The notes under the pieces: generated by a model
Database searches by the model: none
The model's input: the letters and a program-made list of their open reading frames with translations, nothing else
Told to the model about the DNA's origin: nothing
Assembly: GCA_037176705.1 (NCBI GenBank)
Contig: CM073885.1
Span: forward strand, 215,276,290 to 215,340,289
DNA from: Molossus alvarezi
Lineage: Eukaryota > Chordata > Mammalia > Chiroptera > Molossidae
Reading direction: 5' to 3'
DNA length: 64,000 bases
Position numbers and translations under genes: made by a program
In this document: piece by piece, positions 11,779 to 23,085 of the stretch
Position numbering within the stretch: position 1 is the stretch's first letter
Layout of the letters: each line of letters starts with the position of its first letter

Positions 11779-11991
11779 ACCTGCTCCGTTTCCAACCTGG
11801 GTCGTCAGTTCACCCCTTTTTAGGCAACCTGGTGGCCGCCCGCTCCCGGGAGGACACCATATTGATGCCGAACTTAGTGCGGATACCCGATTGGCATATC
11901 ACACTACAGCCTAGAACTCCTGGGCTCAAGCGATCCTCCAACCTCAGCCTCCTGGGTAGCTGGGACTACAGGCACGCACCACAATGCCTGG
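11779..11991 (-). pseudogene. RN7SL pseudogene: 7SL (signal recognition particle) RNA retropseudogene, 3' truncated and without A tail
   Basis: On the minus strand the copy begins close to the first base of 7SL RNA and follows it closely: gtgcgtgcctgtagtcccag, then gaggctgagg.tggaggatcg, cttgag.ccaggagttct, the S-domain blocks ccgcactaagttcggcatc and aatatggtg.cctcccggga, ccaccaggttgcctaa, and ggtcggaaacggagc (here ggttggaaacggagc). It stops after the aggtcaaag block, so roughly the last 80 bases of the 300-base RNA are missing. There is no A tail. A perfect 16-base duplication (11763-11778 and 11992-12007) shows it was inserted by target-primed reverse transcription. It is 7SL itself rather than Alu, because the S domain is present. 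The truncation and several substitutions make function unlikely. Confidence 0.95.
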
Positions 11992-12138
11992 TGACATGAG
12001 GACTTTGGTGCTCAAGTCTCACACTGTAGTCCAGATTGGTCAGCAGTTCTCCTTTGTGTCCTTTTCAAGATCCTACACCAGTGTAAGTTGAGTCGCTTCT
12101 GTTTCAGATCCCAAATTTTCTCTCCTCTGCCCCTGTCT

Positions 12139-12148
12139 CACACACACT

Positions 12149-12192
<44 letters not shown>
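12139..12192. repeat. (CA)n microsatellite
   Basis: About 27 CA units preceded by an interrupted stretch (cacacacactctcac). Confidence 0.95.
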
Positions 12193-12193
<1 letters not shown>

Positions 12194-13320
12194 TCATTTT
12201 ATGGACAATATACATTAGCAGAGATAGTGCAATCTAGACCAATAAGAAGGAAGAAATATCTCTAATTGCCTTATAATTTGTAGGGTGTACTGCTATTCAT
12301 TACATCAGTCTATTATTATGGCAATAGTATTGGTTTATTTCCTTTATTCTCCCTTCCAAATTGTTCCCCATTGGAGTCTGCTGAGAATAAGCAGAGGGTC
12401 TGGTGCTGAACCCTTTGGCTTTTTGTGGTCCTCTCCTTATTTACCCAAGATAAGCATTGAGATAATTACCTTGATAAGGATACAATTAAAGTTTTATTCT
12501 AGTTTCTGTATGGCAGAAGGGAGGTGAGGGACTTATTTGTTAAAATTTTACTCAGTTGACTGGACCTGTGGGGGTCAGAATAATCTAGGAGAGAAGAATT
12601 AGTCTCATTAAAGGAACAGGAAGGTCTGGTTCCATTGGAGGCTGAGTTGGCAGTTGGTGAGATTTAAAGGAGGGCTAAAAACTCTCTTGCCTGAAGACAT
12701 CTTAATCTTCTCACCAGCATACAATTGTACTAACTCCCCTTTCTCTTGACTTGAGAGTCTCACCATTATCGAGAGCTTGTTATACTACAGATAAGGGAGG
12801 TGTTGTCTCTGGGAATCTGGTTTCCTGGAAAGTAACCTTGAAAGTGGAGCTTTAGTTGGGTGTCTTCTGAAGGCTTTGCCCAGAACACAGCTATGAGTGA
12901 GAGTTTCTGTTTGTGTAATTATGTTTCTCAGATTAATTTATATATTCAGGATGTAAATAGATGTTGAAATATCTTAGGAGTGAAGTTAAGATGATAACAT
13001 GAAATGTTACCAACTTTAGCACTGCCTCCCCCTCAAGAAGACAAACTAGCAACTGTCCATAGACTAGACACCATTGTGAAAATCTAAGAATCCAGAAGTA
13101 AGCAGAAGCTCTCCCCTGGACAATAGACACCGAGATAGGCCACATTAGAAGGGTGAGAGGAGCAGCTACACTTTGAATCCATCGCCCTCCCTAAGGGCCA
13201 GGATAGCACTGCACTGAGACGGCCCCCTGGGCATATGGTTTCTCTGGTAGGAAAGAGAGAGCTTAAGGTAGGCATGAGGTCTTACTTTTCAGGGATCACT
13301 GGGGGCCTGCATCCTCTCCT
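12193..13320. other. Unique non-coding stretch
   Basis: No gene or known repeat recognised in about 1.1 kb. Confidence 0.45.
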
Positions 13321-13574
13321 GAATTTAGAGTCCGGCCAATGGCACCATCTGGTCCAGAGGCACAGCCTGAGGCCCCACCCAACCAGAAGGAATTTTGGAG
13401 CAAGGCCTGCAGCCCTTCCCAATGGTGGAATCCAACCAGTGGCACCACACTGCTAGAGAACATAGCCTTCGACCCTGCATGGCCAGAGCTGATTGCAGAG
13501 CCCAGCTAGTGAACCCACCTGACCAAAGAGCACAACCAGCAGCCCCACCCCAGAAAGGGAGCTTACCCAGCAGC
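13321..13574. other. GC-rich stretch next to an old LINE-1
   Basis: Repeated phrases such as ggcaccatctgg / ggcaccacactg and the alternating cagcctgaggcccc / cagcagccccaccc suggest a decayed, internally repetitive element, perhaps part of an old mobile element. It has no open coding structure and I cannot assign it. Confidence 0.35.
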
Positions 13575-15130
13575 CTGACATGAGTACATTTATGGAACCA
13601 AAAGAAACCCTTAATATCCAAGGCAATCTTAAGAAAGAAGAACAACTTTGGAGATAGCACACTTCCTGATTTCAAACTATCCTATCAGTCAAACAGTATG
13701 GTACTGGCATATCTATCAAAACAGCATGGTGCTGGCATAAAAAGCAGATACATAGACCAATGGAACAGAATTGAAAACCCACACATATATAGCAAACTAA
13801 TATTTGCTAAAGGAGCCAGGAATACTCAGTGGGGAAAAGATAGTCTCTTCAATAAATGGTATTTGGAAGGCTGGATATCTACATGCAAAAGAATGAAGCT
13901 AGACCCCTATCTTTCATCACTCACAAAAGTGAACTCAAAATGGGTTAAATGTAAGACCTAAAATCATAAAAGTCCTGGAAGAAAACAGAGAGAGTAAGCT
14001 CCTTGACCTTCACAATGACCTTGGTAAGGTCATTATTATTGGCAATGATGTTTTGGATCTTATACCAAAAACACAAGCAATAAAAGCACAAATAAATGAG
14101 TGAGACTTTATCAAACTAAAAGTTTCTGCACAGCAAAACGATAAACAAAATTTAAAGACAACCTATGGAATGAGAGAAAATATTTGCAAATCATACATCT
14201 GATAAGGTGTTAACGTCCCAAATATATAAAAGGATATAATACAACACAATAGCAACAAAAAACAAAACAACAAAATCAAAATAAAACCAAGGAATCCAAT
14301 TTAAAAAATGGTTAAAGGACTTGAATAGATACTTTTCCAAATAAGATATACAAATAGCCTACAGGTACATGAAAAGGTGTTCATCAGGGAAACGCAAATC
14401 AAAACCACAGTGAATTATCTCCTCACGCCTGTTAGAATGGCTGTCATAAAAAAGGAAAAGCCCTGGCCTTGTGGCTTAGTTGGTTAGAGCATCATTCCAA
14501 TATGCCAAGATTGAGGGTTCCATTCCTGGTCAGGCCACTTACAGAATCAGCCAATGATTACATAAATAAATTGAACAACAAATTGATGTCTCTCTCTCTC
14601 TCATCAATTGAAAAAAAAGATGAAATAAATGCTAGTGAGGATGTAGGGAAAAGGAAACATTATGAACTATTGGTAGAAACATAAATGGTAGCCACTATGA
14701 AAATCAATATGGAGATTCCTCAAAAATTAAAAATAGAATTACCATATGGTCTAGCAACCCTACTTTTGGGTATTTATACAAAAGATATGAAATCACCATC
14801 ATGAAGTTATCTGCACTCCCATTTCATTGCAGCATTATTTACAATAGCTAAGGCATGGAAACACCCTAAGTATCCATCAAAGGATGAATAAACAAAGAAA
14901 ATGTGAAATATATGTAAAATGGAGTATTATTCAGCCATAAAAATGAAGGAAATGCTACCATTTCTGACAGCTTGTATGAACCTTGAGGACATCATGCTAT
15001 GCTAAGTGAAATAGGTTAGGCATAGAAAGAAAAGTACTGTATGATCTTACTTATATGTGGAATCTAGAAGCATCCAAATCATAGAAACAGAGAGTAGATT
15101 GGTGGTTGCCAGAGGTGGGGAAGTTTAGCT
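13575..15130 (+). mobile_element. Old LINE-1 3' half (L1M-like)
   Basis: Plus-strand ORF2 C-terminal sequence, then the 3' UTR. Recognisable blocks are cagatacatagaccaatgg (13744), a CLIGWIST-equivalent at about 13870, and the late ORF2 region with ggagtattattcagccat (14921). The 3' UTR includes ttggtggttgccagaggtgg (15099). It is far more diverged than the LINE-1 at 25346-31145, has many stops, and is split by a SINE at 14461-14619. Confidence 0.85.
14461..14619 (+). mobile_element. Older tRNA-derived SINE (VES-related)
   Basis: Begins ccctggccttgtggcttag, has an A-box-like ttagttggttagagc and a B-box-like gggttccattcc, then a short (CT)n and an A tail. The middle of the VES body is lacking. 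A-rich flanks may be the target site. Confidence 0.8.
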
Positions 15131-15319
15131 CATCCTATGTAATAATGTTGTCTTTAGCTGGCCCTGAAAAGAGAACATTTTCTAAAGACACTGAGCAATA
15201 TTTCTAAATAGTGGGGGAAGAAATAGTCTTGCAATAATTGTTTACTTAGGGATGGCATTTGACGGAGATAGAGGAGTTTAAAGAAATTAATCTGAGTGGT
15301 TCTTTTGATTTGGTGTTAG
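15131..15319. other. Unique stretch
   Basis: Nothing recognised. Confidence 0.4.
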
Positions 15320-15335
15320 GAATGAGAATATTTCT

Positions 15336-15589
15336 TTTCTTTCTTTCTTTCTTTTTTTTAATCCTCACTAAGGATACTTTTTTTCCACTTATCTTCAGAT
15401 AGAGTATGGGGGTGAGGGGTGGGGGGAAGAGCAAGAGAGAGAGAAACATTGATTGGTTGCCTCTCATACGACCCTGACCAGGGCTGGGGACCAAACTGCA
15501 ACCAGATACATGCCCTTGACCAGAATCGAACCCTCAACTGTTTGGTCCACGGGCTGATGCTCTAACCACTGAAAAAACTGGCCAGGGCA
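15336..15589 (-). mobile_element. VES SINE
   Basis: Reverse VES with a ttctttctttcttt variant tail. The duplication is gaatgagaatatttct (15320-15335) and gaatgaggatatttct (15590-15605). The tRNA head is damaged (ctgaaaaaactggccagggc). Confidence 0.93.
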
Positions 15590-15605
15590 GAATGAGGATA
15601 TTTCT

Positions 15606-16180
15606 GTTGGCTTCACTAACTATATCCTCATTTCTCCCTCATGTCCCCTGATTCCTTATGCAGATTTTAGAATATAGTGGGTTTTTGACAGATTATTTAA
15701 ATCCTAGTGAGGTGGAACAGTATTGAGATTGTTTATAATGACTATCATCAGTGGAAAATTAGTTTAGCCTGTCTCAGTTTATTCTCTTTGACAGCTTCGT
15801 TTATTTCACACCATAGAAACTGAAAAAGAAAACACATATAAAGAACCTGTTTTAATGTCATTTCATTATATAAATAATAAACATGATCAAGAATGTGTTT
15901 AGGACTCTGTCCCAGCCACAAAAGGAAACTGAACCCTAAAGACCAAGCCAATTAGACCTTTTTAATAGGTTTGTTTTACTATTTTTGTTTCCCACATACT
16001 AGTTTCTTTTTTATTGAATTCTGTCAAATTTAGGAAATAGACAAGTCATGGTAATTTTAAACCATCCATGATTGTGTGGTCTTTGGAATGCACTGTCTGG
16101 GATACCATATTTTCTAGCTATGAGTTTGAAAAATGATGTGCTTTTACCTATTATTGCAATTAAAAGGTTAAGAATACATC
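15606..16180. other. Unique non-coding stretch
   Basis: No gene or repeat I can support. Confidence 0.4.
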
Positions 16181-16184
16181 AGGA

Positions 16185-17045
16185 CTTCAGAACCCATTTA
16201 TTTTGCTTAATTGAAAATCTGTCCTCCTTGGCCAACATCTCCCATTTTCCTTTCTCCCGCACTCCTGACAACCACCGTTCTACTCTGCTTCTGTGAGTTT
16301 GACTATTTTAGATTCCACATGTAAATAAGATCATGCAGTGTTTGTCTTTCTGTGTCTGCCTTGTTTTGCTTAGCATAATATCTTCTTCTTTTTTTAATCC
16401 TCGTCCAAGGATTTTTTCCTTTTTTAGATAGAGTGGAAGGGGGGGGGTGGAGAAAGAGAGAAACATCCATGTGAGAGAGGCACATCGATTTGTTCCCTCC
16501 CACACGATCCCTACTAGGGCCAGGGATAGAACCTGCAACTGAGGTATGTGCCCTTGACTGGGAATTGGACCCATGACTCTTTGGTCTGTAGGCCGATGCT
16601 CTAACTGCTGAGCCAAGTTGACCAGGGCAACTTAGCATATCTTCCAGTTTCATCCATGTTGTTGCAAATGGCAAGACTGTCTTCTTTTAAAAGGCTGAAT
16701 AACATTTCATTGTTATATATAATACATTTTCTTTATCAATTCTTCCATTGACAGATATTTAAGTTGTTTTCATATTTGGCTATTGTGAATAATGCTGCAA
16801 TGAACATGGGAGTGCAGATATCTCTTTAATATACTGATTTTGTTTCTTTCAGATATATATCCAGAAGTGGAATTGCATATGGTAGTTCTATTTTTAATTT
16901 TTTGAGGAGTCTCCCTAATGGCTATACCAATTTACAGTCCCAACAATAGTGTATAAGGGTTCCCTTTTCTCCACATTCTCACCAACACCTGTTACTTTTT
17001 TTTTTTTTTTTTATAAAGTCATACTAACAGGTGTGAGATGTTTCA
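16185..17045 (-). mobile_element. Old LINE-1 3' end (L1M-like), split by a SINE
   Basis: Plus-strand reading gives the complement of an L1M 3' end: caaccaccgttctactctgc, ttgactattttagattcc, tagcataata, then after the SINE the catccatgttgttgcaaat, ccattgacagatatttaag, aatgctgcaatgaac and agaagtggaattgc blocks. It lacks coding potential. Confidence 0.85.
16386..16628 (-). mobile_element. VES SINE inside old LINE-1
   Basis: Reverse VES with a poly-G run (16440-16446) in the purine tract. Duplication cttagcataatatcttc (16369-16385) against cttagcatatcttc (16631-16644), with a small deletion in the right copy. Confidence 0.93.
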
Positions 17046-17174
17046 TTGGAAGAGCATGGTGATAACAGTACTTTACTGTGGGTTTTTGTTTTGTTTTGTT
17101 TTGTTTTTATTCCTCACCAGAGGATATTTTTTCCACGGATTTATATATTTACTTTTTTTTAGCAAAATTTGTTT
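17046..17174 (-). repeat. VES tail fragment in T-rich sequence
   Basis: About 17108-17145 has only the VES tail block (attcctcaccagaggatatt, then a ccacggattt match). The tRNA part is absent, so it is either a strongly truncated SINE or a deletion product. Confidence 0.6.
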
Positions 17175-17607
17175 TTGTTTTATTGAGGTATAATTGACAT
17201 AATAAGTTGCATATATTAAAAGTGTACAATCTCATTTGCCTGTAATCTGTTTTGTGTTACTATAAATTAATTTGTATTTTCTGGAGCTTTATATAAATGG
17301 AATTATACAGTACGTACTTCTTTTGTCTAGTTTTTTAAAAATCATAATTAGTTAGAGATTTATTCATGTTGTGGCATATATTGATAGTTCATTCCTTTCT
17401 GTTGCACAGAATGCATGTAATTTCAGTAGTTTTCCATTGTATTGTTATACACAATTTGTTTATCTCCTCACCTACCAATTGATAGATACTTCAGTTCTTT
17501 CCCTTTTCATCTATTACAAGTAAAGCTACTGTGAGCATTTGTATACAAGTCTCTGTATGAACATATGCTTTCCTTTTTCTTGACTAATTATCTCGTGGTG
17601 ATATAGC
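17175..17607 (-). mobile_element. Old LINE-1 3' UTR/ORF2 fragment (L1ME-like)
   Basis: The plus-strand blocks tattgaggtataattgacat, aagtgtacaatctcatttg, tggaattatacagtacgtac, tagttcattcctttctgttg and gaacatatgctttc are the complement of an L1ME-type 3' end. An internal deletion has removed part of the usual sequence near 17240. Confidence 0.75.
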
Positions 17608-18082
17608 CTTCTTCCTTCACCAAGTTAGGAAAGTTTTCTGTCACTATTTCTTCAAATATATTCTCTAACCCTTGCCCATTTTCGTACTCTTCGGGGACTC
17701 CTATGATGCCAATATTATTATGTTTCCAGTTGTCCCACAGTTCTCTTAAGCTATCTTCCTGTTTTTTAATTGTTTTTTCCTGTTGGTTGATTTTTTCTAC
17801 CCTGTCTTCTAATTCACTGATCCTGTCCTCAGCTTCCTCTACTTTACTGGTTAGTCCTTCCAATGTGTTCTTCATTTCTTCTCTGTCATTCTTCATTTCC
17901 ACTTGGTTGGTTTTCAATATTTCTGTATCTTTACTCATGGTGCTGATGTCCTTTCTCATGATCTTCCTCAAGATCATGGCTCTGAACTCTACCTCTGATA
18001 ATTTGCTTAGCTGCATTTCATTTATCTCATCTTCAATAGAGTTCTCTTGTTCTTTCATTTGGGATTTGTTTCTTTGTTTCAC
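17608..18082 (-). pseudogene. LINE-1 ORF1 N-terminal fragment
   Basis: Roughly the first 158 codons of ORF1 are open: a basic start (MKQRNKSQMKEQ), then a long coiled coil with heptads (VEEAEDRISELEDRVEKI), then the start of the RRM domain (IIGVPEE, NFPNLVKEEG). ORF1 proteins form RNA-binding trimers that coat LINE-1 RNA. The RRM is cut at the element's broken edge and the C-terminal domain is missing, so no working chaperone can be made. The same coil sequence recurs in the LINE-1 at 25346-31145, so the two belong to the same lineage. Confidence 0.85.
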
Positions 18083-18916
18083 CAGTTTGGCTATCTCAGT
18101 GGGTTTTGGAGCCTGCCAAATTTTCCCTGTGGGTGTTGGTGTTCTGCTGTTTGTGGCTCCCTCTCCTGGGTTTGGATGAACCTGGGTGCGCCCATGTTAA
18201 ACACCACTGTCAAGTCTTACTTTCCTGGGTAGATTTGCAAACCCAGGAAAGGTTCAGTTATCCTCTAGCTTTTTCTGGAAGCTAGTAGTCTCAGTTACTC
18301 AGTGCATTGGAATGTAGCCCTGGTGTTCTGCATAAGAGGATTTCCAGGGGGTGGGATAGAGGCTGGTTGTTAATGGGCCTCAATTTGCGTTTCTTTGCCT
18401 CACCTGGGAAAGGCTGAATCTCCAAGAGAGGAGGGGGCCTGCTGCTTTTCCCTACAGCTCTGGTAAGGAGCACACTGGCCACCATCCTTTGTGGCCACAA
18501 CTCAGCAAAAACTCTGAGTGCCCTCCAAGTCCTGGGTGTCCCCACAGAGTTCCAGCCCAATCTGCCCTCCCTCTGCTGTAGCCCCCAGGTGAGTGGTTGT
18601 GGCTATTTTAGTGCTCTGTTCCAGCTCTCTGTGCTGTGGAGTGGGCTTGGTCTTTATTCCCCAAGGGCACTGCTCACAGCTAAAACTGCTGCTGTCCGTG
18701 GGCTCCCAGCCTGCCACCCTCTAGCACCTCCGCAGATCCTACCAGTGTCCCTGGTTATATGGTCCTGTCCTGCTGCTTTTCTGTTGCTTATTTCTGAGGA
18801 TTTGTGTTTATTTTAGTTGTAATTCCTGTTTGGTCCTGGAAGATCATCTGTGTAGATTCTATTCACTCTACCCCCATTTTCACATCCTCTACGCCTATCT
18901 TGTGCACAGCTGGGTT

Positions 18917-19085
18917 GCACAGGCCTCTCTGGTGCTTCAGCACCCCACAGGCCCCGTGGGTAACTAGATCGCGCAGTCCCTGCTGGGTCGCACAGGCCTC
19001 TCTGGTGCTTCAGCACCCCACAGGCCCCGTGGGTAACTAGATCGCACAGTCCCTGCTGGGTCGCACAGTCCTCTCTGGAGCCCCT
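18917..19085. repeat. 73-base tandem repeat in LINE-1 5' UTR
   Basis: Two near-identical 73-base units begin at 18917 and 18990, each starting gcacaggcctctctgg, and a third partial unit starts at 19063. A more decayed relative continues to about 19200. This resembles the promoter monomers of rodent LINE-1. Confidence 0.85.
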
Positions 19086-19797
19086 GCACTCTGCAGTTCC
19101 CGCGGGTGGGCAGCTGGATCACACCAGTCTCTTGGGCTTAGGCTTCCCTCTGCTCTTGTGAGCTACTGGACCGCACAGGCCTCTGTGGAGCCCCAGGTCC
19201 TCCCACTGGTGGCTGGGAATGCTGCTGCCCAGTGGGGCTCAACTCCTGCTCAGCTTTTGCTGTAGTCTTTGGGGATGGGTCTCAGCTGTTGGTCTGTGCT
19301 TCTGTTGCCTGGGGATGGATGTCTGCTCCTCAGCCTCTGTTGCTGGGGGTATATCTGGACTCTGATCGGGCTGCTACTGTTGGGGATGGTGCTGGGCTGC
19401 GGGCTGTCTACAGCTTCCGAGACCAGCACCTTGGTAACTCCACTACTGTGCACAGGTCTGTGTTAACACAGAGTGTCCACTGGTCCTATGGTGCCAGGTG
19501 CACTGGTGGGCTCAGGTTGCTGGGCCCTAGCCATTTCCACTGCCTCCTCTCAGGGAAGACCCAGGATCTTCCAAGATGGTGGGAACTCCCCGCGGGCAGG
19601 GAGAAGAGCCCCAAAGGGCTGCTTACCTCGGTAGCCGGCAGCTGCCGTCCAAAGCACAGGAAGTTTCTGCTCCGCAGCTCTGCGCTGCTTGGGTTTGGTC
19701 GTCCACCTTTGCGTCCACTCACACTCACACACTTGCTCACTTTCTCACACACTCACCCTCCCTCTGGTCCTGCCGGCTGCCATCTTCCTCTTCTCCC

Positions 19798-20294
19798 CAT
19801 TCTTTTCATTTTATCTGCTACCTTCTTATACTCTATTTTGTGAGGAAATACTCAAATGTAGTTTATATAGTACATATCAGTGAAATTTCACTAATTTCTT
19901 CTTTGAGAGATCATTTTTGACATCCTTTGGGCTATTCATTATACCAGTGAAAACCTGTTTTTGTTTTTTTTTAACATTCATTATGCTAATTAGTAAACAT
20001 TTGGTGTTGATCAAAGATAAAGATAACAATAGTTGCAGCTGGAGCTGGGCTTCTTGATTAGAGCATTAGCTACCCTCCCTAGGATATGGATTCCTGATTA
20101 GGTTAACTGCTAATACCTAGGGTGCAACTTAAATCTATTAATACAGACTTACGTATAACACAGTCTATGCTGAAGTACTTTAAATGAAAGCAAAAATATC
20201 ATAATTCAAGTCCAATAGACAATAGGATATATGAGGCTAGGGTTCAAAGGGAAAATCTGAATTGGAAAGATAATTTTGGCAGTCTTATAATTCC
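19798..20294. other. Unique stretch with a possible decayed SINE
   Basis: Positions 20035-20125 (gctgggcttcttgattagagc, then ggattcctgattagg) resemble the A and B boxes of the SINE at 14461. The remainder has no recognisable content. Confidence 0.45.
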
Positions 20295-22436
20295 ATTTTG
20301 TTTGTGAACTTATTTGTTCATTAGATTCCACATACTAGTGAGACCATATGGTATTTGTCTCTTTCTGACTGACTTATTTTACTTAGCATAATACTCTCCA
20401 GGTCCATCCATGCTGTCACAAAGGGTTTAGACTTTTTTCTTTTTCACAGTTGCCTAGTATTTTATTGTGCATATATACCACAGCTTTTTTATCCACTCGT
20501 CTGCTGATGGGCACTTAGACTGTATCCAGATCTTGGCTATTGTAAATAATGCTGCTATGAACATAAGGGTGCATGTATTTTTTCTGATTGGTGTATTGGG
20601 ATTCTTAGGATATAGTCCTAGAAGTGGGATCACTGGGTCAAAAGGCAGTTCCATTTTTAATTTTTTGAGGAAACTCTATACTGTTTTCCATGTGGCAGCA
20701 TCAGTCTGTATTCTCACCAGTAGTGCACAAGGGTTCCCTTTTCTCCACATCCTCTCCAACACTTGTTGTTTGTTGATTTACTGATAGTAGCCATTATGGC
20801 AGGTGAGAGGTGATACCTCATTGTAATTTTCATTCGCATCTCTAATAATTAGTGACCTTGAACATTTTTTTGTATGTCTGTTAGCCAGCTGTATGTCCTC
20901 TTTGGAGAAGTGTCTATTCAGGTCCATCACCCATTTTTTAATTAGATTGTTTGTCTTTCTGGTGTTGAGTTGTATAAGTTCTGTATATATTTTGGAAAGT
21001 AACCCCTTATTGGATGTATCATTGGTGAATATGTTCTCCCATACAGTGGGTTCTCTTTTCATTTTATTGATGGTTTCTTTAGCTGCGCGGAAACTTTTTA
21101 GCTTGATGTAGTCCCATGTGTTTACCTTTTCCTGAGTTTCCCTTGCCCTTGGAGACATATTAGCAAAAATATTGCTATGAGAGATGTCTGAGATTTTACT
21201 GTCTGTATTTTCTTCTAGGGTTTTTATGGTTTTGTGAGTTACATTTGAGTCTTTTATCCATTTTTAGTTCATTCTTGTGTATGGTGTAAGTTGGTGGTCT
21301 AGTTTCATTTTTTTGCATGTACCTGTTCAATTTTCCCAACACCATTTTTTTTTTTTTTATCCTCACCCGAGGACATTTTTCCATTTTTTGTACAGACAGA
21401 GTGGGAGGGAGAGAGAGGAAGGGAGAGAGAGAGAGAAACATCGACGTGAAGGGACACATCGAGTGGCTGCCACCCGCACGACCAACCAGGGCCGGGGACA
21501 AACTGCAACTGAAGTACGTGTCCCTAGTGGGAACCGAACCCGGGTCTCTCCGGAAAGCAGACTGACACTCTAACCGCTGAGCCAAACCGGCCAGGGCCCC
21601 AACACCATTTAATGAAGAGACTGTCTTTATCCCATTTTATGCTCTTGCCTCCTTTGTCTAATATAAATTGACCATATAGGCATGGGTTGATTTCTGGGCT
21701 CTCCATTTTGTTCCAAGTTGTTCTGATTACAATCACCTTGTAGTATTGATAGCTGGTATTGTGATGCCTCCAACTTTGTTCTTCTTTCTAAAGATTGCTG
21801 CAACTATTTAGGTCTTTGTTGGGTCTATGTAAATTTTTGGAATATTTTTTCTAGTTCTGTGAAATATGCCATTGGTGTTTTAATAGGAATTCTGATGAAT
21901 CTATAGATTGCTTTGGGTAGTATGGACATTTTAATGATGTTCATTCTTCCAATCTGTGAACACAGTATTTGCTTCCACTTGTTTGTATCTTCCTTAATTG
22001 TTTTTCTTCTATGTCATATAGTTCTCCGAGTACAGGCCTTTTACCTCCTTGGTTAAATGTATTCCTAGATACCTTATTTTTTTGTTGTTGCAATAGTAAA
22101 TAAAGTTGTTTTCTTAGTTTCTCTTTCTGACAATTCATTATTGGTATATAAAAATGCATGGATTTCTGGGTGTTTTGTATTCTGCAACTTTGCTGAATTC
22201 ATTTATTAGATCTAATAGTGTTTTGGTGGAGTTTTTAGGGTTTTCTATATATAATATCATGTCATCTGCAAGTAATGACAGTTTTACTTCCTCCTTTCCA
22301 GTTTGAATGCCTTTTATTTTTCTTGTTGGATCACTATGTCTGAAATTTCTAGTAATATGTTGAGCAAGAGTGGTGAAAGCAGACATCCCTGCCTTGTTCT
22401 TGATTTTAAGGGAAACACTTTTGGTTTTTGCCCACT
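20295..22436 (-). mobile_element. LINE-1 fragment, ORF2 reverse transcriptase to C-terminus
   Basis: The minus strand runs from the reverse-transcriptase region (FADD motif equivalent near 22260) through to the ORF2 C-terminus near 20454. The conserved [16 protein letters not shown] block is at 20600-20654 and the [16 protein letters not shown] block at about 21065-21115. Frames are broken. It lacks a clear 3' UTR and A tail, and ends at 22436 beside a SINE target site. A VES copy interrupts it at 21348-21597. Confidence 0.85.
21348..21597 (-). mobile_element. VES SINE inside LINE-1
   Basis: CpG-rich copy with a poly-T of about 12. The 13-base duplication cccaacaccattt is perfect (21335-21347 and 21598-21610) and sits in LINE-1 sequence that resumes without loss. 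Confidence 0.96.
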
Positions 22437-22442
22437 TTCTTT

Positions 22443-22701
22443 TTTTCCCCTCACATAAGGAAGCATTTATTTGAAGTTTAATACTATTTATTTTCAGACA
22501 GAGTAGAGGAGCAGGAAAGAGAGAGGAGAGAGAGAGAAACATCGACTTAAGAGAGACACATCAATTTGTTGCCTCCCACATGATCAGACTAGAACTAGGG
22601 ACCAAACTGCAACTGAAATGCATGCCCTTGACCAGAATTGAACCTGTGACTCTTTGGTTTGAGGGCTGATGCTCTAACCGCTGAGCCAAACAAGCCAGGG
22701 C
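22443..22701 (-). mobile_element. VES SINE
   Basis: Diverged reverse VES with an altered tail (cccctcacataaggaagc). A perfect 14-base duplication, tgcccactttcttt, flanks it (22429-22442 and 22702-22715). Confidence 0.93.
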
Positions 22702-22715
22702 TGCCCACTTTCTTT

Positions 22716-23085
22716 AAGTTACTCAAAATAAGTCACTTTCAGATTTGGATACACACATACGTTTTCTTTTCAACTTGTTTATTTGCTGTTTTGTTTGGAA
22801 ATAGCCCACAATAATGAAACAGATACATTTTGCCATTCAATTTGGAAAAGCAAGGTTTTACTCTTCCTATTTTTAGGCAAGGACACAAACTTTAAAGTTT
22901 TTGTTACTGCTTCCTTTATGTAATTTACTCTCTTCCCAATTGCTAGCACTCAATTTAAAGGTCACCACTAATTCAATGGTATTATTTTTGAATTACATAC
23001 TTATAGGAACAATACATATTTTGATTTACTGATTGTTCAGAGATATTTTCTTTTATAGGCTTGAAAAAATGTTTTGCTACTTTGT
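22716..23085. other. AT-rich unique stretch
   Basis: No gene or repeat recognised. Confidence 0.45.

Larger units (their letters stand above)
17608..19797 (-). mobile_element. LINE-1 5' fragment: 5' UTR and start of ORF1
   Basis: Read on the minus strand the element begins at about 19797 with a gaagaggaagatggcagc stretch, which carries an aagatggc core like the YY1 site at the start of other LINE-1s. It continues through a 1.7 kb GC-rich 5' UTR to an ORF1 start at 18082, then ends in the middle of ORF1 at about 17608. No A tail or ORF2 follows; the next sequence is an unrelated old LINE-1. Keeping the 5' end while losing the 3' end is the reverse of normal LINE-1 truncation, so a later deletion or rearrangement is likely. 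Confidence 0.85.

Noticed and set aside
11779..11991. Alu or B1 element
   Set aside because: The internal S-domain of 7SL is present and there is no A tail or dimer structure, so it is a 7SL copy.
18917..19085. CRISPR-like array
   Set aside because: The repeats are head-to-tail with no unique spacers and lie in a LINE-1 promoter region.
19232..19843. 203-codon plus-strand frame
   Set aside because: It is antisense to a GC-rich LINE-1 5' UTR, where stops are rare, and runs past the end of the element; no domain seen.
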